Source of the DNA: Tardiphaga sp. P9-11
Lineage (GTDB): Bacteria; Pseudomonadota; Alphaproteobacteria; Rhizobiales; Xanthobacteraceae
Direction of reading: 5' to 3'
Assembly (NCBI RefSeq): GCF_008329525.1
Contig: NZ_NPKQ01000007.1
Span: 1-64,000 of the forward strand
DNA length: 64,000 nt
In this document: positions 1 through 9,834 of the stretch, piece after piece
Numbering within the stretch: the first letter of the stretch is position 1
Layout: each line of letters starts with the position of its first letter
Translations under genes and position numbers: made by a program
Notes under the pieces: model-generated
The model's input: the letters and a program-made list of their open reading frames with translations, nothing else
What the model was told of the DNA's origin: nothing
The model's database searches: none

Positions 1-3
1 CCC

Positions 4-52
4 GCGCTCGTCTCGTCTCCGCAACCCCGGCCAGCTCCGACGAGACGAGCGC
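4..52. repeat. 14-bp perfect inverted repeat at window start
   Basis: GCGCTCGTCTCGTC at 4-17 is matched exactly by its reverse complement at 39-52, with a 21-nt spacer. It lies next to the IS21-like repeats at 77-122, so it is probably part of the same mobile-element remnant. It has no T-tract, so a terminator role is not supported. Confidence 0.6.
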
Positions 53-405
53 TACCCCCAAACCAGCACGCTCAAAGGGGTCAAAATTGGACGCCGATCC
101 GGGGTCAAATTTGAACGCCGATTGACACCGGAGGATTGATACGGCTGAAGATCTCTGTAGTCCCGAACAGCAAGTTCAATCTCGTGAGCCTCGCGCCTCA
201 TTGGGAAAAGAACCACCGGCGCCGGATAGTTTAGGACGGTATCCCAAACGGTCCGTTTGACCATATCAATGACGACCGTCGAGCACTCCGGATGAGCCGC
301 AATCATGTGACGTATGGCGTCCGGCGTAGCATCGTGTTCGGCGATGGCCGCGGTCGCGAAGGGGACGCCGTTGGCAGAAGCTATGACCGGCTGGACGCCC
401 GACAT
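52..405 (-). pseudogene. Unknown ORF whose C-terminus runs into IS-like repeats
   Basis: This 117-codon ORF is not recognised. Residues 1 to about 92 look like a genuine small soluble protein with mixed helix and strand residues, for example a VVIDMVKRTVWDTVL stretch. The last 25 residues (RRSNLTPDRR and onward) are encoded by the IS21-like repeats at 77-122. This suggests that an element insertion cut the original gene and gave it a new end. The natural start may also differ, because no strong ribosome binding site was found. It could equally be a non-coding relic. Confidence 0.35.
77..122. mobile_element. IS21-like terminal repeat remnant
   Basis: Two 22-bp near-identical direct repeats lie at 77-98 and 101-122. 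Both begin GGGGTCAAA and end CGCCGAT, with a 24-bp period and few mismatches. Repeated short sequences of this GGGGTCAAA..TTGGACGCCGAT type are common at the ends of IS21-family elements in rhizobia. No istA or istB gene is seen inside the window, so only an element end or a decayed copy is present. The family assignment rests on recall of the repeat style and not on a database comparison. Confidence 0.5.
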
Positions 406-867
406 CGTGATCTGAAGGTGCAGCGGTCGTGCAAACGGCGCTCATGTCGCATTATGGACTGCAATTCATTCCGGAAGACCAAAGCAACGGGTTTGGAATC
501 CGTTTCCCACTGGGTCATTTTTCAAACCCGCAGAATAGACGGCGCACACCGCGCAAACTGAAATCAAAAAGCGTGGCCAAAAAGCGAATAACTTAAGTCG
601 AACAGTCGTGGAGTCTATTAGTCGGAAAAGAGGTATTGTTCCTTCGTCGCCGGGCCTTTGTTCTGGTCAGATGCGCAGCTTCATGCGACGCGAGCGTTTC
701 GATTCAAATATTTTCACCGGTTTAAGAAAACGGTAGACGTGCGAATTCTGCGAATAACGTCTTCGCAAAATGTTCGGGTTGGTAGCCGTGATCCACCCCC
801 TGACGGGGGCATGGAGTTCTTTCTCAGCAAGAGGCGGTCAACCGAGCGATATAGTCCGCAGCGATGA

Positions 868-913
868 ACGGCCCTGCTTGCTTGCAATGGCGGGAGCCGC
901 TGCGCAGGGCCGT
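868..913. repeat. Inverted repeat with 10-bp arms
   Basis: ACGGCCCTGC at 868-877 pairs exactly with GCAGGGCCGT at 904-913 across a 26-nt loop. There is no T-run on either side, so it is not a typical intrinsic terminator. It could be a small structured RNA or a decayed palindromic repeat. Confidence 0.4.
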
Positions 914-953
914 CCTCCTCAACGGAAGAGATTCTGTCGATTAATCAAACGGA

Positions 954-983
954 AAAACCCGCCGCAGGCGGGTTTTGCTTTTT
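954..983 (-). terminator. Intrinsic terminator downstream of nrdJ
   Basis: AAAACCCGCC at 954-963 pairs with GGCGGGTTTT at 967-976 around a GCA loop, giving a 10-bp stem. On the minus strand the stem is followed by a run of T. On the plus strand it is followed by GCTTTTT, so it can act both ways. It lies about 80 bp past the nrdJ stop codon. Confidence 0.85.
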
Positions 984-1061
984 GTATCGAAGAGCGGCGG
1001 CATAACGATCAGGCAGAGGTCATCGATGTGCGGAACCGCGCCAAGGCCGCCGTTGGCATAA

Positions 1062-4000
1062 TCAACTACACCCGGTTGTCGAACCGCACGTATCGCACTT
1101 CATGCAGGTCCCATTCCGCACCAGCGTGAAGTTCGAGCACTCGCCGCACATGTCGCCTTCATAGCCCTTGGCTTTCGCTTCGGCGCGGCGTTCGGCCTTG
1201 CTTGGCGCGGCGGCTGCGGCGCTGCCGGCTTTGCTCCAGGCTTGCGCCTCGAGCTTTTCGGTCGGCGAGAGCTGGTGCTCGGGCTCGGCGGTCTTGAGGG
1301 CCACCGCGGCATCTCCGCTGCCGTGGCGGGCGGTGGCGCCCGACGCGTTCAGCGAGGTCACGTTGCCCGAACCGCGGGCGTCGGTGTTGTCGGCCGGGGC
1401 TGGCGCGCGCATGACGACGAGATTGTCGGTGCGCGAGCGGGTCAGGCCCTTGGAGACGTATTTGTTCGCGCCATCCGGCGCCTTGCCTTCTTCCTCGCCC
1501 TTGCCCAGCGCATCGAAGCCCGCTTCGGATACGTCGACATGGCCGAGATCAAAGCGCGACATGTAGGACACCGCGAGTTCGCGGAACACATAGTCGAGGA
1601 TCGAGGTCGCGAACTTGATGCTGTCATTGCCCTGCACCGGGCCCGCGGGCTCGAAGCGGGTGAAGGTGAAGGCGTCGACATACTCTTCCAGCGGCACGCC
1701 ATACTGGAGACCCAGCGAGACGGCGATGGCAAAGTTGTTGATGAAGGAGCGCAGGGCCGCGCCTTCCTTGTGCATGTCGATGAAGATCTCGCCGAGCCGG
1801 CCGTCGTCATATTCGCCGGTGCGCAGATAGACCTTGTGCCCGCCAACGACCGCCTTCTGGGTGTAGCCCTTGCGGCGATCCGGCATCTTCTCGCGGTCGC
1901 GCATCACCACGATGCGCTCGACCAGACGCTCGACAACCTTTTCGGAGATCGCGGCGGTGCGGGCCGCCATCGGCTTCTCCATCAGGTTCTCCAGCGCATC
2001 CTCGTCCTCGTCCTCATCGCTGATGAGCTGCGAGTTGAGCGGCTGCGAGAGCTTGGAGCCATCGCGATACAGCGCGTTGGCCTTCAGCGCGAGCTTCCAT
2101 GACAGCAGGTATGCGGACTTGCAGTCCTCCACCGTGGCGTCGTTCGGCATGTTGATGGTCTTGGAGATCGCACCCGAGATGAAGGGCTGCGACGCCGCCA
2201 TCATGCGGATGTGGCTTTCCACCGAGAGATAACGCTTGCCGACCTTGCCGCAGGGATTGGCGCAATCGAACACGCTGTAGTGCTCGGCCTTCAGGTGCGG
2301 AGCACCTTCCACCGTCATCGCGCCGCAGATGTGCACGTTGGCGGCTTCGATCTCGCGCTTGGTGAAGCCGAGGGCTGCGAGCAGGTCGAAGCCCGGAGCG
2401 GCAATGGCTTCGGCCTCGATCTTGAGGGTGTCGCGCAGGAAGTCTTCACCGAAGGTCCACTTGTTGAAGGCGAACTTGATGTCGAAGGCGGTCGGCAATG
2501 CTGCCTCGACCTTCTTCAGCGCCTCGTCAGTGAAGCCCTTGGCTTTCAGGGTCGAAGCATTGATGCCCGGCGCGTTGGACAGCGAACCGTGGCCGACGGC
2601 ATAGGCCTCGATCTCGGCGATCTCGCTCTCGCGATAGCCGAGCTTGCGCAGTGCTGCGGGGACGGCGCGGTTGATGATCTTCCAGTAGCCGCCGCCGGCG
2701 AGCTTCTTGAATTTCACCAGCGCGAAGTCAGGCTCGATGCCGGTGGTGTCGCAATCCATCACCAGGCCGATGGTGCCGGTCGGCGCCACGACGGTGGTCT
2801 GGGCGTTGCGATAGCCATGGAGTTCGCCGAGTTCGAGGGCGAGATCCCAGGCAATCTTGGCACGGGTGACGATGTCGGCCTGCGGGCAGGAGGCATGGTC
2901 CAGCGCCACGGGGGCGACGGCGAGGCCTTCATAGCCGCGGGTTTCGCCGTGGGCGGCACGGCGATGGTTGCGGATGACGCGCAGCATGTGGGCTGCGTTC
3001 TTCTTGTAGCCGGGGAACGGGCCAAGCTCCTTGGCCATCTCGGCCGAGGTCGCGTAGCTGACGCCGGTCATGACAGCGGTGAGGGCGCCGCACAGCGCGC
3101 GGCCTTCCTTGGAGTCGTAGGACAGACCCATGGTCATCAGCAGGCCGCCGATGTTCGCATAGCCGAGGCCCAGCGTGCGGAACTCGTAGGAGAGTTCGGC
3201 GATCGGCTTCGACGGGAACTGCGCCATCATGACAGAGATTTCGAGCACCATGGTCCACAGCCGGCAGAGATGCTCGTAGGCGTGGATGTCGAAGGTCGAG
3301 CTGGCGGTGTCATAGAAGGTCAGCAGGTTCGCCGAGGCGAGATTACATGCCGTGTCGTCCAGGAACATGTATTCCGAGCACGGATTGGACGCGCGGATAT
3401 CGCCCGACGACTTGCAGGTGTGCCAGTCGTTCATGGTGGTGTTGAAGTGCAGGCCGGGATCGGCCGACGCCCAGGCGGCGTAGCCAATTTTTTCCCAGAG
3501 ATCCCTGGCCTTGATGGTCTTCATGACCTTGCCGTCCTTGCGGGCGATCAGGTCCCAATTGCCGTCAGTCTCGACCGCGCGCAGGAAATCGTCCTTCAGC
3601 GAGACGGAGTTGTTGGAGTTCTGGCCGGCAACAGTGAGATAGGCCTCGGAGTCCCAGTCGGTGTCGTAGATATCGAAGGAGATATCCTTGTAGCCCTGCT
3701 TGGCGAACTGGATGACGCGCTTGATCATGTTGTCGGTGACCAGCGAGCGGCGGGCGAGCTTGATCTCGCGGCGCAGCGCCGGGTTCTTCTCGGGATCGAA
3801 GCAGTCGTCGCCCGAACCTTCGCAATTCACGCAGGCCTTCATGATGGCCTTGAGGTGCTTCTGGTTCATCTTCGACCCGGTGACGAGGGCAGCGACCTTC
3901 TGCTCTTCCTTCACCTTCCAGTCGATATAGGTCTCGATATCCGGATGGTCGGCATCGACCACCACCATCTTGGCCGCGCGACGCGTGGTGCCGCCCGACT

Positions 4001-4805
4001 TGATGGCGCCCGCAGCACGATCGCCGATCTTGAGGAATGACATCAGGCCCGACGAGCGTCCGCCGCCCGACAGCTTCTCGCCTTCGCCGCGCAGCTTCGA
4101 GAAGTTCGAGCCGGTGCCCGAGCCGTACTTGAACAAACGGGCTTCACGTACCCACAGGTCCATGATGCCGCCTTCATTGACCAGATCGTCCTCGACGCCC
4201 TGGATGAAGCAGGCATGCGGCTGCGGATGTTCGTAGGACGACTTCGACTTGGTCAGCTTGCCGGTCTTCCAGTCGACGTAATAGTGGCCCTGGCCGGGAC
4301 CATCAACGCCGTAGGCCCAGTGAAGCCCGGTGTTGAACCACTGCGGCGAATTCGGCGCGACCATCTGCTTGGCCAACATAAAGCGCAGTTCGTCATGGAA
4401 AGCGTGTGCGTCGGCTTCCGACGTGAAGTAGCCGCCCTTCCAGCCCCAATAGGTCCAGCAGCCGGCGAGGCGATCGAACACCTGCTTGGACGAGAGCTCG
4501 GAGACGAAGCGCTCTTTCTCGGGCAAAGCGGCCAGCGCCTCGGTGTCCGGCACCGAGCGCCACAGCCATGACGGCACGGTCTCTTCCTCGACCTTCTTCA
4601 GTTTCGCGGCGACGCCGGCTTTGCGGAAATACTTCTGCGCCAGCACGTCGGAGGCGACCTGCGACCACGAGTCGGGCACTTCGACGCCTTCAAGCTTGAA
4701 CACCACGGAGCCATCCGGATTCCGGATTTCGGACGTGGTCAGTCGGAAGTCGATCCCTGCGTAAGGGGACTGTCCGTCGGTGGTGTAGCGGCGTTGAATC
4801 TGCAT
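1062..4805 (-). CDS. nrdJ: Vitamin B12-dependent (class II) ribonucleotide reductase
   Basis: This 1247-residue protein reduces ribonucleotides to deoxyribonucleotides using adenosylcobalamin, independently of oxygen. The substrate-binding region contains [11 protein letters not shown]. The NPCSE motif near residue 472 carries the active-site Cys and Glu of class II enzymes. The extreme C-terminus has the cysteine-rich tail ([12 protein letters not shown]) thought to re-reduce the active site. The start at 4805 ([11 protein letters not shown]) is preferred over an upstream ATG at 4874 because the family begins at about this point. The extra 23 residues would be arginine- and glycine-rich and atypical. 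No NrdR box or cobalamin riboswitch was recognised upstream. It stands alone, followed by a strong terminator. Confidence 0.97.
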   Translation of the reverse strand: MQIQRRYTTDGQSPYAGIDFRLTTSEIRNPDGSVVFKLEGVEVPDSWSQVASDVLAQKYFRKAGVAAKLKKVEEETVPSWLWRSVPDTEALAALPEKERFVSELSSKQVFDRLAGCWTYWGWKGGYFTSEADAHAFHDELRFMLAKQMVAPNSPQWFNTGLHWAYGVDGPGQGHYYVDWKTGKLTKSKSSYEHPQPHACFIQGVEDDLVNEGGIMDLWVREARLFKYGSGTGSNFSKLRGEGEKLSGGGRSSGLMSFLKIGDRAAGAIKSGGTTRRAAKMVVVDADHPDIETYIDWKVKEEQKVAALVTGSKMNQKHLKAIMKACVNCEGSGDDCFDPEKNPALRREIKLARRSLVTDNMIKRVIQFAKQGYKDISFDIYDTDWDSEAYLTVAGQNSNNSVSLKDDFLRAVETDGNWDLIARKDGKVMKTIKARDLWEKIGYAAWASADPGLHFNTTMNDWHTCKSSGDIRASNPCSEYMFLDDTACNLASANLLTFYDTASSTFDIHAYEHLCRLWTMVLEISVMMAQFPSKPIAELSYEFRTLGLGYANIGGLLMTMGLSYDSKEGRALCGALTAVMTGVSYATSAEMAKELGPFPGYKKNAAHMLRVIRNHRRAAHGETRGYEGLAVAPVALDHASCPQADIVTRAKIAWDLALELGELHGYRNAQTTVVAPTGTIGLVMDCDTTGIEPDFALVKFKKLAGGGYWKIINRAVPAALRKLGYRESEIAEIEAYAVGHGSLSNAPGINASTLKAKGFTDEALKKVEAALPTAFDIKFAFNKWTFGEDFLRDTLKIEAEAIAAPGFDLLAALGFTKREIEAANVHICGAMTVEGAPHLKAEHYSVFDCANPCGKVGKRYLSVESHIRMMAASQPFISGAISKTINMPNDATVEDCKSAYLLSWKLALKANALYRDGSKLSQPLNSQLISDEDEDEDALENLMEKPMAARTAAISEKVVERLVERIVVMRDREKMPDRRKGYTQKAVVGGHKVYLRTGEYDDGRLGEIFIDMHKEGAALRSFINNFAIAVSLGLQYGVPLEEYVDAFTFTRFEPAGPVQGNDSIKFATSILDYVFRELAVSYMSRFDLGHVDVSEAGFDALGKGEEEGKAPDGANKYVSKGLTRSRTDNLVVMRAPAPADNTDARGSGNVTSLNASGATARHGSGDAAVALKTAEPEHQLSPTEKLEAQAWSKAGSAAAAAPSKAERRAEAKAKGYEGDMCGECSNFTLVRNGTCMKCDTCGSTTGCS

Positions 4806-5582
4806 CTCGGTCGTGCCCCGTCTTAGTCCGACACCCCATCTGGTGGCGCCGGCGATTTCAGTTTGCGGTCTCAAGTTGTCCCCAGGATTGCGCCATGGGT
4901 GCCTTAAGTTTGCCGCAGCTCGGCCGGGTGAACCCGGTCCTGTTTGTCTCTGTGGAGCATGTGCTGGCCGTCATATCGGCCACCCGGAACTGCCGGGTTC
5001 ATGCTTCCCTGGATCGGGCTTCCCCGCATTTGCGGGTCGATCGATCCTAACGCCTCTACGCGTCGTTTGAGCCGGTTTCCGGCCCGTTTTTTAGTGCTCC
5101 AAACGCCGACTTTCCGGCCCGGATTCCAGGACGCAAATCCCCGATCCCGTAGCCTCGACTGGAGGACGGAGCGGTCAATCTGGAACCCGTTTGGGAGCGT
5201 CCGGCGGGACAAAAAACGACCCGCGCCGAACAGTTCGAAAACTAGGCCAAACCGAACTCGCCCGTCAAGGAGTAGTCGGGGTTCCTGAATCAAATACTAA
5301 ATATGGTGGAAAGGGTGGATAACCAAGGGGACAAGCCTCACCTCGATTGGTGCCAAGTATCGGTGAGTCCTCATGGATTCGGAAGCCAAAAATATTTCTA
5401 AAACTGTCTGGAATCCGAGCTGCGCCCACTGTTCACAGCCCAACTTTATTTTGTCATCTGGGGATTGCGTTTGGCGGACTCAGGCCACGCTGATGACCGC
5501 AGGACAGGTTCCCGCCACCGGCAGTAGTCAGCCCCTTCAATTGCGCGCAGGTTTGCGCCGATTCCCCAGCCGGTTGCCGTCC
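4806..5582. other. Long divergent intergenic region nrdJ / EamA gene
   Basis: About 780 bp separate the divergent nrdJ and EamA starts. Short ORFs exist on both strands (for example 4904-5293 minus) but resemble no family and overlap each other. The region probably holds both promoters and long leaders. The conserved GCCACTG core of a cobalamin riboswitch was looked for on the nrdJ side and not found. Confidence 0.5.
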
Positions 5583-6482
5583 ATGACAATGCCAGATGCT
5601 CCCACGCCGCGTGCGCGAATCGCTCCGATCGGTCTCGCTCTGCTGGCGACCGCCTCCATCGCCTGGGGACTCAACTGGCCGGTGTCGAAAGCGCTGCTGT
5701 TGGAATGGCCACCGCTGTCGATACGGGGCGGTACCGGGATCGTCGGCGCGCTTCTCCTCGCCGGGATTGCGGTCTGGCGCGGGGAGAGCCTGCGCGTGCC
5801 ACGCCATCAGTGGCTTCCGCTCTGCATCCTGGCGGCGCTGAACGTGTTCGGCTGGATGGCGTTCGTCGGCCTGTCGTTGTTGTGGCTGCCAGCCGGCGAA
5901 GCGGCGGTCGTCGCCTTCACGATGCCGGTCTGGGCTGCGGGACTGGCCTGGCTGATCCTCGGCGAGCGTCTGTCCGGCCAGCGGATCGTCGCGATGCTGA
6001 TGGCCTTTGCAGGCATCGCCGCCTTGATGGGAGGCGACGGTCTCGCCGCAAGCGAAGAGAAATTGCCGGGTATTGCCCTGGCGCTGCTGGGTGGCTTCGG
6101 CTTTGCGCTCGGCGCCGTGTTGGCCAAGAAATTCGGTCTCTCGCTGCCGCTGATGACGTCGTCTGCCTGGCAGATCGGAATCGGCTGCGTGCCGGTGTTA
6201 TTGCTGGGCCTGATCTTCGAAAGCCCGCATCTCTCGGCCTTGACGCCGCTGGGCCTCGGGATGATCGCCTATGTCATCCTGATTGCGCTCTGCGTGGCTT
6301 ATGTCTGCTGGTTCGCGGCGCTGAAACACTTGCCGGCCTCGGTGGCGGCGATCGGTACGATGGCGGTGCCGGTGATCGGCGTCGTCAGTTCCGCGATTGC
6401 GCTGCGCGAGCCGCTGGGGATCACGCAGATCGCAGCCCTGGCGTTCACCCTCGCGGGCGTCGCGCTGGCGACAAGGGGGTAG
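5583..6482 (+). CDS. EamA/DMT-family permease
   Basis: This is an inner-membrane protein of the drug/metabolite transporter superfamily, with ten predicted membrane segments arranged as two EamA repeats. The first covers roughly residues 10-145 and the second residues 155-295. The ATG at 5583 (MTMPDAPTP) gives 299 residues, the usual family length. The longer reading from 5373 adds about 70 polar residues with no family resemblance and was rejected. The start six bases later at 5589 is also possible. The substrate cannot be read from the sequence; relatives export amino acids or other metabolites. It converges on the histidine kinase gene with only 28 bp between stop codons. Confidence 0.88.
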   Translation: MTMPDAPTPRARIAPIGLALLATASIAWGLNWPVSKALLLEWPPLSIRGGTGIVGALLLAGIAVWRGESLRVPRHQWLPLCILAALNVFGWMAFVGLSLLWLPAGEAAVVAFTMPVWAAGLAWLILGERLSGQRIVAMLMAFAGIAALMGGDGLAASEEKLPGIALALLGGFGFALGAVLAKKFGLSLPLMTSSAWQIGIGCVPVLLLGLIFESPHLSALTPLGLGMIAYVILIALCVAYVCWFAALKHLPASVAAIGTMAVPVIGVVSSAIALREPLGITQIAALAFTLAGVALATRG

Positions 6483-6510
6483 GCGACGGATCGTCCGACG
6501 CCAATGACCG

Positions 6511-7722
6511 TCAGGGACTGCTCGCGGCCAGCGGCACTTTGACGGTGAAGTGCGAGCCGTGGGCGAGATCCGACTTCGCCTCGATCTCATGACCGAGTGT
6601 TTCGGCGGTGCGCCGTACGATCGACAGGCCGAGACCGAGGCCTTCGCTGGACGGGTTGATCTGGTGGAAGGCATCGAAGATCGACGTGAGTTGCTCGGTG
6701 GCGATGCCGGTGCCGGAATCCAGCACCTCGATCGTCAATGCATTGCCGTGCTTGCGGCAGCCAACCAGCACGCGGCCGTGATCAGTGTATTTGATGGCGT
6801 TGCCAACGAGATTGCCGAGGATGGCGCGGAGCATGCCGGGATCGCTGACCACATGGGCCTTGCTCGGCACCACGACCAGTTCGAGGCCCTTGGCTTCGGC
6901 GTGCAGGCTCCAATTGGCGAGGATCGACTCGAACACGTCCGAGATCGGAAAGGAGCGGAGGCTGGGCGTGCCGAAGCCTGCATCCAGCACCGATGTTTCG
7001 GCGAGGCGATCGAGTTCTTCCGCCATCCGCATGCCGGCATCGATGGCATAGCCGAGCCGCTCGCGGTCCTTTTCGTCGGTGAGCTTGCGGCGGATACGGT
7101 CGATGGCCATGATCATGACCTGTAGCGGCTGCTTGAGGTCGTGGCCGGCCACCGCCATCAGGCGGCTGATGTTGCGCTGCAGCCGATCCGACAGATGCAA
7201 CGCGCGGCGGAACTCCATCTGCGACATGACCTGGCGGGCGAGGGCAGCGAGCACCTCGCGCTGCGCTGTCGATAACACGCGTGGCTTCACGTCGAGAACG
7301 CAGACGGTGCCGAGCGGCAGTCCGTCCGGTGTACGCAGCAATGCACCGGCGTAGAATCGCAGATGGGGAATGCCCGTCACCAGCGGATTGCAGTCGAATC
7401 GCGGGTCCTTGGTGGTGTCCTCGATCTCGAGAAAGTTCTGTTCAAGAATGGCGTGAGCACAGATTGAGTCTTCGAGTGGGGTTTCCCGCACGCCGAACCC
7501 GATCTCTGACTTGAACCATTGGCGCCCATCGTCGATCAGGTTAATGACCGACATCGGCGTCTGGCAGACATAGCTGGCGATCTTGGTGATGTCGTCGAAT
7601 GATGGCTCGATGGCGGTATCGAGAATGCCGTATGAGCGCAGCGCTTTCAGTCGCTCGGCCTCGTTGGCGTGAAGCTTGGCGGCTCTGGGCTTGTTTGACG
7701 CGTCCACCACTGACCTGCTCAC
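6511..7722 (-). CDS. GAF-domain sensor histidine kinase
   Basis: This 403-residue protein has no membrane segment and is probably cytosolic. An N-terminal GAF domain (about residues 25-175) is followed by a HisKA helix pair with the phospho-accepting His in AVAGHDLKQPLQ near residue 195. An HATPase_c domain follows with N box NLVGNAIKYT, G1 DSGTGIA, F box IFDAFHQ and G2 GLGLGLSIV. The start is a GTG at 7722 without a strong ribosome binding site; nearby GTG codons could also serve. No cognate response regulator is adjacent, so it is an orphan kinase. The ligand or light signal sensed by GAF is unknown. Confidence 0.9.
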   Translation of the reverse strand: MSRSVVDASNKPRAAKLHANEAERLKALRSYGILDTAIEPSFDDITKIASYVCQTPMSVINLIDDGRQWFKSEIGFGVRETPLEDSICAHAILEQNFLEIEDTTKDPRFDCNPLVTGIPHLRFYAGALLRTPDGLPLGTVCVLDVKPRVLSTAQREVLAALARQVMSQMEFRRALHLSDRLQRNISRLMAVAGHDLKQPLQVMIMAIDRIRRKLTDEKDRERLGYAIDAGMRMAEELDRLAETSVLDAGFGTPSLRSFPISDVFESILANWSLHAEAKGLELVVVPSKAHVVSDPGMLRAILGNLVGNAIKYTDHGRVLVGCRKHGNALTIEVLDSGTGIATEQLTSIFDAFHQINPSSEGLGLGLSIVRRTAETLGHEIEAKSDLAHGSHFTVKVPLAASSP

Positions 7723-7854
7723 ACCCGACGCTTTCGACCATCCAATCAGCCGAGAGGTCCCAGGACACTACGCCCGAGTTCCATGAATGTTTCCCGCGCG
7801 CCGCCTCCAATGTTCTTAGACCTTGAAACGCCGGGCGCAACCCTGAAACGACAA

Positions 7855-7880
7855 AGGACGATGCCCTAAGGCACCGTCCT
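7855..7880 (-). terminator. Probable terminator of the BA14K gene
   Basis: On the minus strand AGGACGGTGCC pairs with GGCATCGTCCT around a 4-nt loop (11 bp with one G-U pair), 30 bp after the BA14K stop codon. The T-rich tail is only moderate (TTGTCGTTT). Confidence 0.5.
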
Positions 7881-7909
7881 GCAGAATGCTTAAACTGTCG
7901 CGTTTAGCG

Positions 7910-8428
7910 TTACGGGCAGGCGTGGCGCAGGCCGTCATAGCCGAGATAGGTGCCGGTGCGCACATTGTACGACTTGTAGGTGCGGATGCAGTAATCCACG
8001 TCGCCGCCGCCGGTGTCTGGAGCGACTTCGACCACATCAGGGGCGTCGTCATAATAGCTGCTACCGTAATACGGGCTACCGCCGTAATAGCCGTAGGAAT
8101 TCCCGTAATAGCTGTTGGCTGCGATACCGCTGCCGATGATTGCGCCGGCGGCGAAGCCCGGACCGAAGCCACCGCCGCGCCAACCACCGCCATGGTGCCA
8201 GCCACCACCACCACCACCACCAAAGCGTGGGCCACCGCCGCCGTGCCAGCCGCCACCGCCGCCCGGGCGGGGTCCGCCACCGCCGCGGAAGGTGCCGATC
8301 GTGTGCGATTGACCGCCGGGGCCAACGCCCACGACCTTGGTATTCTGCGCAAAGCTTGGCGTTGCTGCGAAGGCGGGAATTGCGACTGCGATCGCTGCCG
8401 CGACGCTTAAAATCTTCAAATTCGTCAT
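7910..8428 (-). CDS. BA14K family protein, glycine-rich, exported
   Basis: This 172-residue protein has a signal peptide (MTNLKILSVAAAIAVAIPAF, cleaved near AFA/SFA-Q). A long Gly/His/Trp-rich low-complexity stretch follows (about residues 40-95), then a Gly-anchored membrane-like segment and Tyr/Gly repeats. The C-terminal BA14K domain contains CIRTYKSYNVRTGTYLGYDG and a final Cys. The founding member is a Brucella immunoreactive protein with lectin-like activity, and the family is widespread in Rhizobiales envelopes. The start at 8428 is set by AGGAG seven to eight bases upstream. Longer readings to 8827 lack the signal peptide at the N-terminus and overlap the divergent promoter. Confidence 0.88.
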   Translation of the reverse strand: MTNLKILSVAAAIAVAIPAFAATPSFAQNTKVVGVGPGGQSHTIGTFRGGGGPRPGGGGGWHGGGGPRFGGGGGGGWHHGGGWRGGGFGPGFAAGAIIGSGIAANSYYGNSYGYYGGSPYYGSSYYDDAPDVVEVAPDTGGGDVDYCIRTYKSYNVRTGTYLGYDGLRHACP

Positions 8429-8714
8429 CGTCTGCTCCTGTATGGGATGCATTTTCAACCCCGTGAAGGGATTGCCGTTCCCTGCCGCCGCACTGTTATT
8501 GTGCAGGGTCAGAGTGTCAGTCCCGAACTGTATGCGGCATGAACGAATTACGCCGATTCCACGACAGCGGGTGCTTTCGAGGTAGGACTCGGGAGAAGCC
8601 GATACGAGGCCTGTCACGATCAGTTGCAGGCGGCGATCCGTCGCGGCGGCAACTGGACATTTGGCGGCCCGGATGGCATCAACGCCCCCGAGAAACCATC
8701 GATCGGCGCATAAT

Positions 8715-9125
8715 ATGAAACAGTTTCTGCTGAACTTCTTCACGTGGTGGAGCGGCACGACCTTCGGGACGAATCGCTGGACCCGTAAATTCGGCGAACT
8801 GGTCGGCACCGACGAGCAGGGCAACAAATATTACCGCACCAAGGGCGGCAAGATCGATCCGACCCTGGGCTTCGAGCGCCGCTGGGTGATCTATAACGGC
8901 TATGCCGAAGCCACCAAGATCCCGCCGGACTGGCATGGCTGGATCCACCACACAGTCGATGTGCCGCCGACCGAAGAGAACTATACGCCGCGCGAATGGC
9001 AGAAGCCGCATCAGCCAAACCTGACCGGCAGTCCGGCGGCCTATCGTCCGTCCGGTTCGACGCTGGCCAGCGGTCGCCGCCCGAAGGCGACGGGCGACTA
9101 TCAGGCCTGGACGCCGGGCTCCTGA
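8715..9125 (+). CDS. NADH:ubiquinone oxidoreductase accessory subunit NDUFA12 family
   Basis: This 136-residue protein is homologous to mitochondrial complex I subunit B17.2/NDUFA12, one of the few accessory subunits shared with alphaproteobacterial complex I. Family features seen are the early FTWWSGTTFGT segment, DEQGNKYYR, FERRWVIYNG and PPDWHGWIHH. The C-terminal 50 residues are Pro/Gly/Ser-rich. The start at 8715 (MKQFLLNFF) fits the family; the upstream in-frame ATG at 8661 does not. Its stop is 4 bp from the stop of the converging DJ-1 gene. In related genomes this gene usually sits near the DUF2155 gene and aat; here those lie 10 kb away. Confidence 0.92.
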   Translation: MKQFLLNFFTWWSGTTFGTNRWTRKFGELVGTDEQGNKYYRTKGGKIDPTLGFERRWVIYNGYAEATKIPPDWHGWIHHTVDVPPTEENYTPREWQKPHQPNLTGSPAAYRPSGSTLASGRRPKATGDYQAWTPGS

Positions 9126-9129
9126 CCAC

Positions 9130-9834
9130 TCACCCGTTCTGCACGACCGGTTGCACGAGCCGTGCCGCGGCGCGCTGAACCGACGCTTCGCGTTGTTTCC
9201 AGCCGCCGGCTCTTGCAGTCAGACCGGCAAGCACGTCCGGTGGTGCCGTCTCTGGTGAGCCGGCATTGAAGGGCGGCGCCGGATTGTATTCGATCCCCAG
9301 TTGAATCATTTCAGCGGTTTTGCGATCCAGCATGATCGATGTCAGCGTCAGCGCGAAATCGATGCCCGCGGTGACGCCTCCGCCGGTGACGCGGTTGCGG
9401 TCGATGCAGACGCGTGAGGCGTCCGGGATCGCGCCGAAATGCGACAGGAACGGCCTGGCCGACCAGTGCGTTGCCGCGCGGTACCCCCGCAGCAGGCCGG
9501 CCGCGCCCAGCACCAGCGAGCCCGTGCAAACCGACGTCACGTAGCGCGCACGGGTCGCCTGCTTCCGCAGGAATGTCAGGGTCTCCTCATCATGGATCGC
9601 ATCATCGGCGCCGGCGCCACCGGGCACGCAGATCACGTCGAGCTGCGGGCATTCGGCGAATGTGGTGGTCGGCAGAATGGCCAGCACGGTGTCGCTGGTG
9701 ATCGGTTCGATCCGCTTCCAGACCAGATGCACCTGTGCGCCCGGAACGCGTGTAAGCACCTGGAGCGGCCCGGTAAAATCGAGCTGCGTGACGTTTGGAA
9801 ACAGAACGAACCCGATCTGGATGGGCGTGGTCAT
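9130..9834 (-). CDS. DJ-1/PfpI family protein, isonitrile hydratase-like
   Basis: This 234-residue single-domain class I glutamine amidotransferase-like protein has the nucleophile-elbow Cys in VCTGS near residue 103 and the LDFTGP motif near residue 18. Both positions are features of isonitrile hydratase (InhA), which converts isonitriles to N-substituted formamides. The catalytic activity is inferred from family likeness only; other members are chaperones, proteases or of unknown role. The start at 9834 has AGGAGATT upstream. It is transcribed away from an AraC-type regulator with a related domain (9964-10902), which is the usual arrangement for a regulator and its target. Confidence 0.85.
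   Translation of the reverse strand: MTTPIQIGFVLFPNVTQLDFTGPLQVLTRVPGAQVHLVWKRIEPITSDTVLAILPTTTFAECPQLDVICVPGGAGADDAIHDEETLTFLRKQATRARYVTSVCTGSLVLGAAGLLRGYRAATHWSARPFLSHFGAIPDASRVCIDRNRVTGGGVTAGIDFALTLTSIMLDRKTAEMIQLGIEYNPAPPFNAGSPETAPPDVLAGLTARAGGWKQREASVQRAAARLVQPVVQNG

Larger units (their letters stand above)
406..1061. other. Gene-poor region downstream of nrdJ
   Basis: No convincing gene is seen. The short ORFs here lack family resemblance and good ribosome binding sites. The region contains a 10-bp inverted repeat (ACGGCCCTGC at 868-877 and its complement at 904-913, 26-nt loop) and the terminator at 954-983. It appears less GC-rich than the neighbouring genes up to about position 770. 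Confidence 0.5.

Noticed and set aside
2211-4040. Long 609-codon plus-strand frame antisense to nrdJ
   Set aside because: It lies wholly inside the well-recognised nrdJ gene, has a composition (Gly/Asp/Val/His-rich) typical of high-GC antisense frames, and matches no family.
4904-5293. 129-codon frame in the nrdJ upstream region as a gene
   Set aside because: No family resemblance, no good ribosome binding site, and a similar-length frame lies on the opposite strand over the same bases.
4806-5372. Cobalamin riboswitch upstream of the B12-dependent nrdJ
   Set aside because: The conserved GCCACTG core and associated stems were not found on the nrdJ strand; B12-dependent RNR genes are not always under such control.
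5373-5582. N-terminal extension of the EamA permease
   Set aside because: The extra 70 residues are polar, contain scattered Cys and Trp, and lie outside the family length; the ATG at 5583 gives the normal protein.
8115-8466. Proline- and histidine-rich plus-strand frames opposite the BA14K gene
   Set aside because: They are shadows of the Gly-rich repeats on the other strand.
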